NCBI GenBank assembly: GCA_003342815.1
Contig: PTEX01000196.1
Coordinates: forward strand, 721,196 to 785,195
Source of the DNA: Eudromia elegans
Taxonomy: Eukaryota; Chordata; Aves; Tinamiformes; Tinamidae
Length of the DNA stretch: 64,000 nt
Reading direction: 5' to 3'
The translations under genes and the position numbers were made by a program. The notes beneath the pieces were generated by a model. That model saw only the letters and a program-made list of their open reading frames with translations. It was not told the DNA's origin and did no database searches. Shown piece by piece: positions 60,502 through 64,000 of the stretch. Each line of letters opens with the position of its first letter. Position 1 is the stretch's first letter.

Positions 60502-60515
60502 GTTACCATAGCAAT
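60502..60515. promoter_or_regulatory. Candidate RFX X-box
   Basis: gttaccatagcaat matches the RFX consensus GTTRCCATRGYAAC except at the final base. RFX factors bind such imperfect inverted repeats upstream of ciliary and neuronal genes. No promoter is recognised beside it. Confidence 0.3.
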
Positions 60516-61296
60516 CAGTGTTACAGAGTATGGTAATAGTCTAAGAGGGATTGCACCATATGGAAATCAGTGTCTGCAGAGGACATAAAATACTGCCTTC
60601 ATCTTACATACTACTAGCATATTTTTAATGCATGGTTGAAAACCATGGTGCTGTTGCTTTTGAAAGTGCAAAATTCACAGTTTAACAAATTAATTCCAAA
60701 TGTAGATTTCTTCTAAGAACTTTGTGTTTTTATGTCCTCTGTTATTGCCACATCTTGCAGATCCCACAACACAGGACAGCAGATGACTTAGTTCAAATGG
60801 TTCTTCATTGTTTTTAATATTTTTAACATCCCCAAGGGGGGGCGTTATTTATATGTTTAATAATTTCCAGATTTTTGAGCTGCTAGTCAGTTCAGTTGTC
60901 TGGAAAAAAAAATAATGGCAATTATTCATCTTTTTTTTTTTTTCCTCTCAAAGATCATTTTGGACCTATGATGGGATTATTAAAGCAGAACTATTCATTT
61001 TTTTAAGCATATTCTCACTTTTTGTTGTTTGTTTATGTGGAATTTGAGAATTATAATCATTCCAAAGATATTTAAGAGAAAAACACCCATTGACTTCCTT
61101 CTTTCAGTTACACATATCTTAGTATGACTTTATGACCTACATCTTCCCCAGCATGTTTTATATGTCTGTAGCAAAGTATCTATCCATATAGCTATTCCTG
61201 CCTTCCATCATTTTGTCCTAGCTTCAATTTCATTAGCCTTACTAGTCCTTTACCATCATCTGGAAGACTGGCATCTTTATCAGAAATATTATCTGA

Positions 61297-61334
61297 TTCC
61301 AAGGGTCCGATTGATTTCAGTGGAACTGTTTGCC
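61297..61334. mobile_element. Scrap of a dispersed sauropsid repeat
   Basis: ttccaagggtccgattgatt followed by tcagtggaactg resembles the (CC)ATTGACTTCAGTGGGACT core of repeats common in turtle and archosaur genomes, probably the same broad group as at 23131. Fewer than 40 bp are recognisable. Confidence 0.3.
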
Positions 61335-64000
61335 AAATAAGATGCTAATTAGGATAAGAATTGAGGCTAAAATTGCCTGTTTGTTTAAGACTACATTTCC
61401 ATGAATAGCCAACAGTGATTGTAGTTTTATATTAAGTTAGCGTTCTTCAGAAGTAGAACAAGAATATCAATTGTAATAATAAATATTTGCAGTTTCAGGT
61501 CCTTAGATTAATGTAGCGGTTGCCTCACTTAGAAAAATTGACCTGATCTCCCTTAATTGACTTTAAATTAATCTAGTTTCATCAAAGTCTCAATGTAGGC
61601 TGATATAACACAATTCAGTCACTAAATAATAAAAATTAACACTGAAGAAGAAAAATATTTTAAAGTCATGGATTTTATTCAGAGAAGCCAATTTTCTGTA
61701 GTTCTAAGCACATAAGGGAACAATGAAGATTTTGTGGGAGAGTATATATTTAAAGAAATTATGATGGAGTGAATGTCTTAGGGAATGTAGGCATGTGATA
61801 TCACCAGCAAGGATGCAAAAAAATCGAGTTTATTGTTTTCGTAATTTATGGAGTTTGAGAAGCCTCAGTGCAGCCTCATCTGTCGGTCGATCAGATTATC
61901 ATTTGTGCTAATTAACTAAAACATGCAGCTATGGCTTACGGCTTTCAAAACTACATTGAGCATCTATTGTTTATTCAACTGAATGGTGATAAAATATTTT
62001 GTTGTAGATATAGTCCTTGGAAGAGAGAGGCTATAACTGTCATGTTGATGTTTTCTTTAGTGAGACATTTATGAAGAAGGAGCAATTTAAAGCATTTAAT
62101 TAGTTTGGTTAAAGAGAAAGCTATAATAAAAAGTAAAGCAAATTTTAAATATACAAAGATATAAACAAAGGTAACGTTTATAATGGGCACATTAAAAAAG
62201 ACAGTTCTTAATTATGGTTCCTGCCTGGAAGAAAATGAGAGCTCTTGGTAGATGATTGAGTGTGATTGACACAGAAAGCTCAGGCAGCATCTGACATGAA
62301 AACACATTTCTAGTAGACACAAGCAGTCATGCATAGCGCAAAGTATACGTAGGAGGAATATACTTGTAGGAATGAGATTAGTCCCATGTCAATACAATGT
62401 TTTCCATTTCTTCCCATGATAATGAAGTTACATGTAAGTGTTTGAAATTGTATATAGATATATGTGTCAGTAGGAATTACATAGCCTATGTCATCATACA
62501 TTTGACCAATCTGTCTGAACTCAAAGATTTTTAGTGTAGCAATAGTGTAAAGAAGACACCATGATATAGAAACTAATGATGACAAGGGTAGCCTGATCTT
62601 TCTGCAGATCTGGGAGAATGTCCATGTACGCCTAGAGATGGACTGCCAGACAACTTCAGAAATGCTAGTAGGTGAGTCTGAAGTGACCACAGTTTCAAAT
62701 TACTTTTATGTAATATTTAATGAAATACAGAGCAAAATCCTTTTCCTTTTGGAAATAACAGAAAATTCAAGGGACTGTGCTGTAAAGCCTGGTACCTATA
62801 AGGAGTAATTTATTGCATTTTTAACTGATCAGGAGGTTGAGCCAATGAGTAAAAAAGCCCGTATTTCTGCACTGCATATACATTTCAGGAGTATTTTTTG
62901 GTCAAGACTATCTTAGCCTTTGGACTTAATATATCTTGTGCCCATGGAGCAAAGTTCACAGGCACATGTAGAGGTTGGGCTACTCCCGGCATGCACCAGG
63001 CACAGCTGAGATTCCGGATCAGTCCTGGGAGAGGGAATCTAGTTACCATAAACTAAGACCCCTCTGCAAACTAAATCAATGACCTGAGAGCAAGGTTACT
63101 GGGAATTGTGTCTCAACTGCACTACTGCTTTGGACCAAAATGCCACATTATATGCAGCTTAATACAATGTTCGTTGCTGTTCCATAAGATTTATCACACT
63201 ACAAAAATACAGGTCTCAGTCCTGGTTGTCAGGACCATTGCCAGTGATTTCAGCAACAGGGATGGGGTTATTTAGCCCATTTTGTTCTGGTTGTATCTGA
63301 CTATATATATATAAACAAGGAGATGTATACATCTTTGCTTCACCAATTATGACATTTATCCTTCTGGGAAACTACTGTACACAGAAGGATCACAATGTTT
63401 GTTTGTATGCTGTGATTTAACTTTCCAGAGTCGCCTAAGAACAGATAGAGTTTGTGGCTCAGAGCCATAACCAAGACATACAACACTCTTGTGAATTGCA
63501 GAGATAGGTTTTGTGCAAGAACTCTGCTCAAATTTGGAACCAGTCTATTTACAATCTTTTTTAAAACATCACGATGATTTTCTGACTAACCCTCAGGAAG
63601 ACGGGACTTTGAAAACAGAACAATAACAAGGACAGCACGGGATACCAAGCATGCGTCATCTAGTACATCATATGTATTCCTGTCCACTTTCTAGGAATAG
63701 GTTCCCAGACTGGGGAACGTGGTTCTATTTAAAAAGAAAAGGTGCTTTTCTGTTGTTTTCCTAGGAAATGCTTCCTCTAAGCAAATCTGAGGATCCATTT
63801 CTGCATTCCAATTTCTAGTGGCCAAATCCATGCACAGAGATATATTCTACGTAAAGAGCCTAACAGGAAACTAAGGGGCTGCTAAAGGATTATCTTTGCT
63901 GGATTTAGGATCATGTCGTTCATATTGATACTTGCTGTACTGTACCGTTCTTCTGGAGGCAAGAGATGCTTGACTGTTGTGGAGCTATTAAAATTATCCA

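Larger units (their letters stand above)
57976..64000. other. Gene-free right end of the window
   Basis: No gene recognised in the last 6 kb. The largest frame (62310-62690, minus, 126 codons) resembles no family. Small items are T13 at 60931-60943, a 7-bp hairpin catggtt-gaa-aaccatg at 60631-60647, and short TA repeats near 63302-63313. An X-box-like motif and a dispersed-repeat scrap are listed separately. The window stops in AT-rich DNA with no feature crossing its end that I can identify. Confidence 0.6.

Noticed and set aside
1..64000. CRISPR arrays, phage or bacterial mobile systems, tRNA or rRNA genes, endogenous retroviral LTRs
   Set aside because: No regularly spaced repeats, no tRNA-like promoter boxes outside the MIR remnant, no rRNA motifs, and no LTR pair or retroviral domain could be recognised by eye.

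Overview
This looks like nuclear DNA of a bird, or at least a sauropsid. It is AT-rich and gene-poor, contains many A/T homopolymers and microsatellites, and carries pieces of CR1, the dominant avian LINE. The youngest CR1 pieces end in the ATTCTATG-type direct repeats and GGTTGGAAGGGACC block seen at avian CR1 3' ends. No bacterial-type operon, CRISPR array, rRNA, tRNA or recognisable ORF-coded protein was found. The longest open frames (about 100-157 codons) resemble no family I know and are the size expected by chance in 64 kb of AT-rich DNA. I therefore annotate no protein-coding gene. The window is best read as intergenic DNA or the inside of a very long intron.

Layout. 0-6.4 kb: unique AT-rich DNA with a MIR-type SINE remnant (about 1.37-1.53 kb) and a short CR1 3' end (2.73 kb). 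6.4-6.7 kb: the best preserved CR1 3' fragment (+). 12.66-13.5 kb: an old, reverse-oriented CR1/L3-clade LINE with an eroded reverse transcriptase. 13.5-22.6 kb: nothing recognised. 22.66-22.99 kb: a GC-richer, promoter or first-exon-like patch with a 49-codon open frame. 23.1-24.4 kb: small old repeats and an 11-bp perfect hairpin. 28.2 kb: a short CR1 end. 31.2-31.4 kb: a (TTTTC)n array of about 190 bp. 32.56-32.62 kb: unresolved bases next to a 22-bp perfect palindrome. 43.4-45.2 kb: a second old CR1/L3-clade LINE (+), about 1.7 kb, again with a dead reverse transcriptase. 51.04-51.10 kb: two adjacent hairpins. 55.24-55.53 kb: the only CpG-rich islet, with a YY1-type site. 57.25-57.31 kb: a 61-nt hairpin shaped like a microRNA precursor. 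57.8-58.0 kb: an old DNA-transposon-like fragment.

Nothing here shows genes working together. The most promising functional candidates are non-coding: the 57.25 kb hairpin, the 55.3 kb CpG islet and the 22.7 kb promoter-like patch. I see no sign of an undescribed multi-gene system. LINE assignments rest on recalled family patterns matched by eye, and conservation claims cannot be tested from one sequence.
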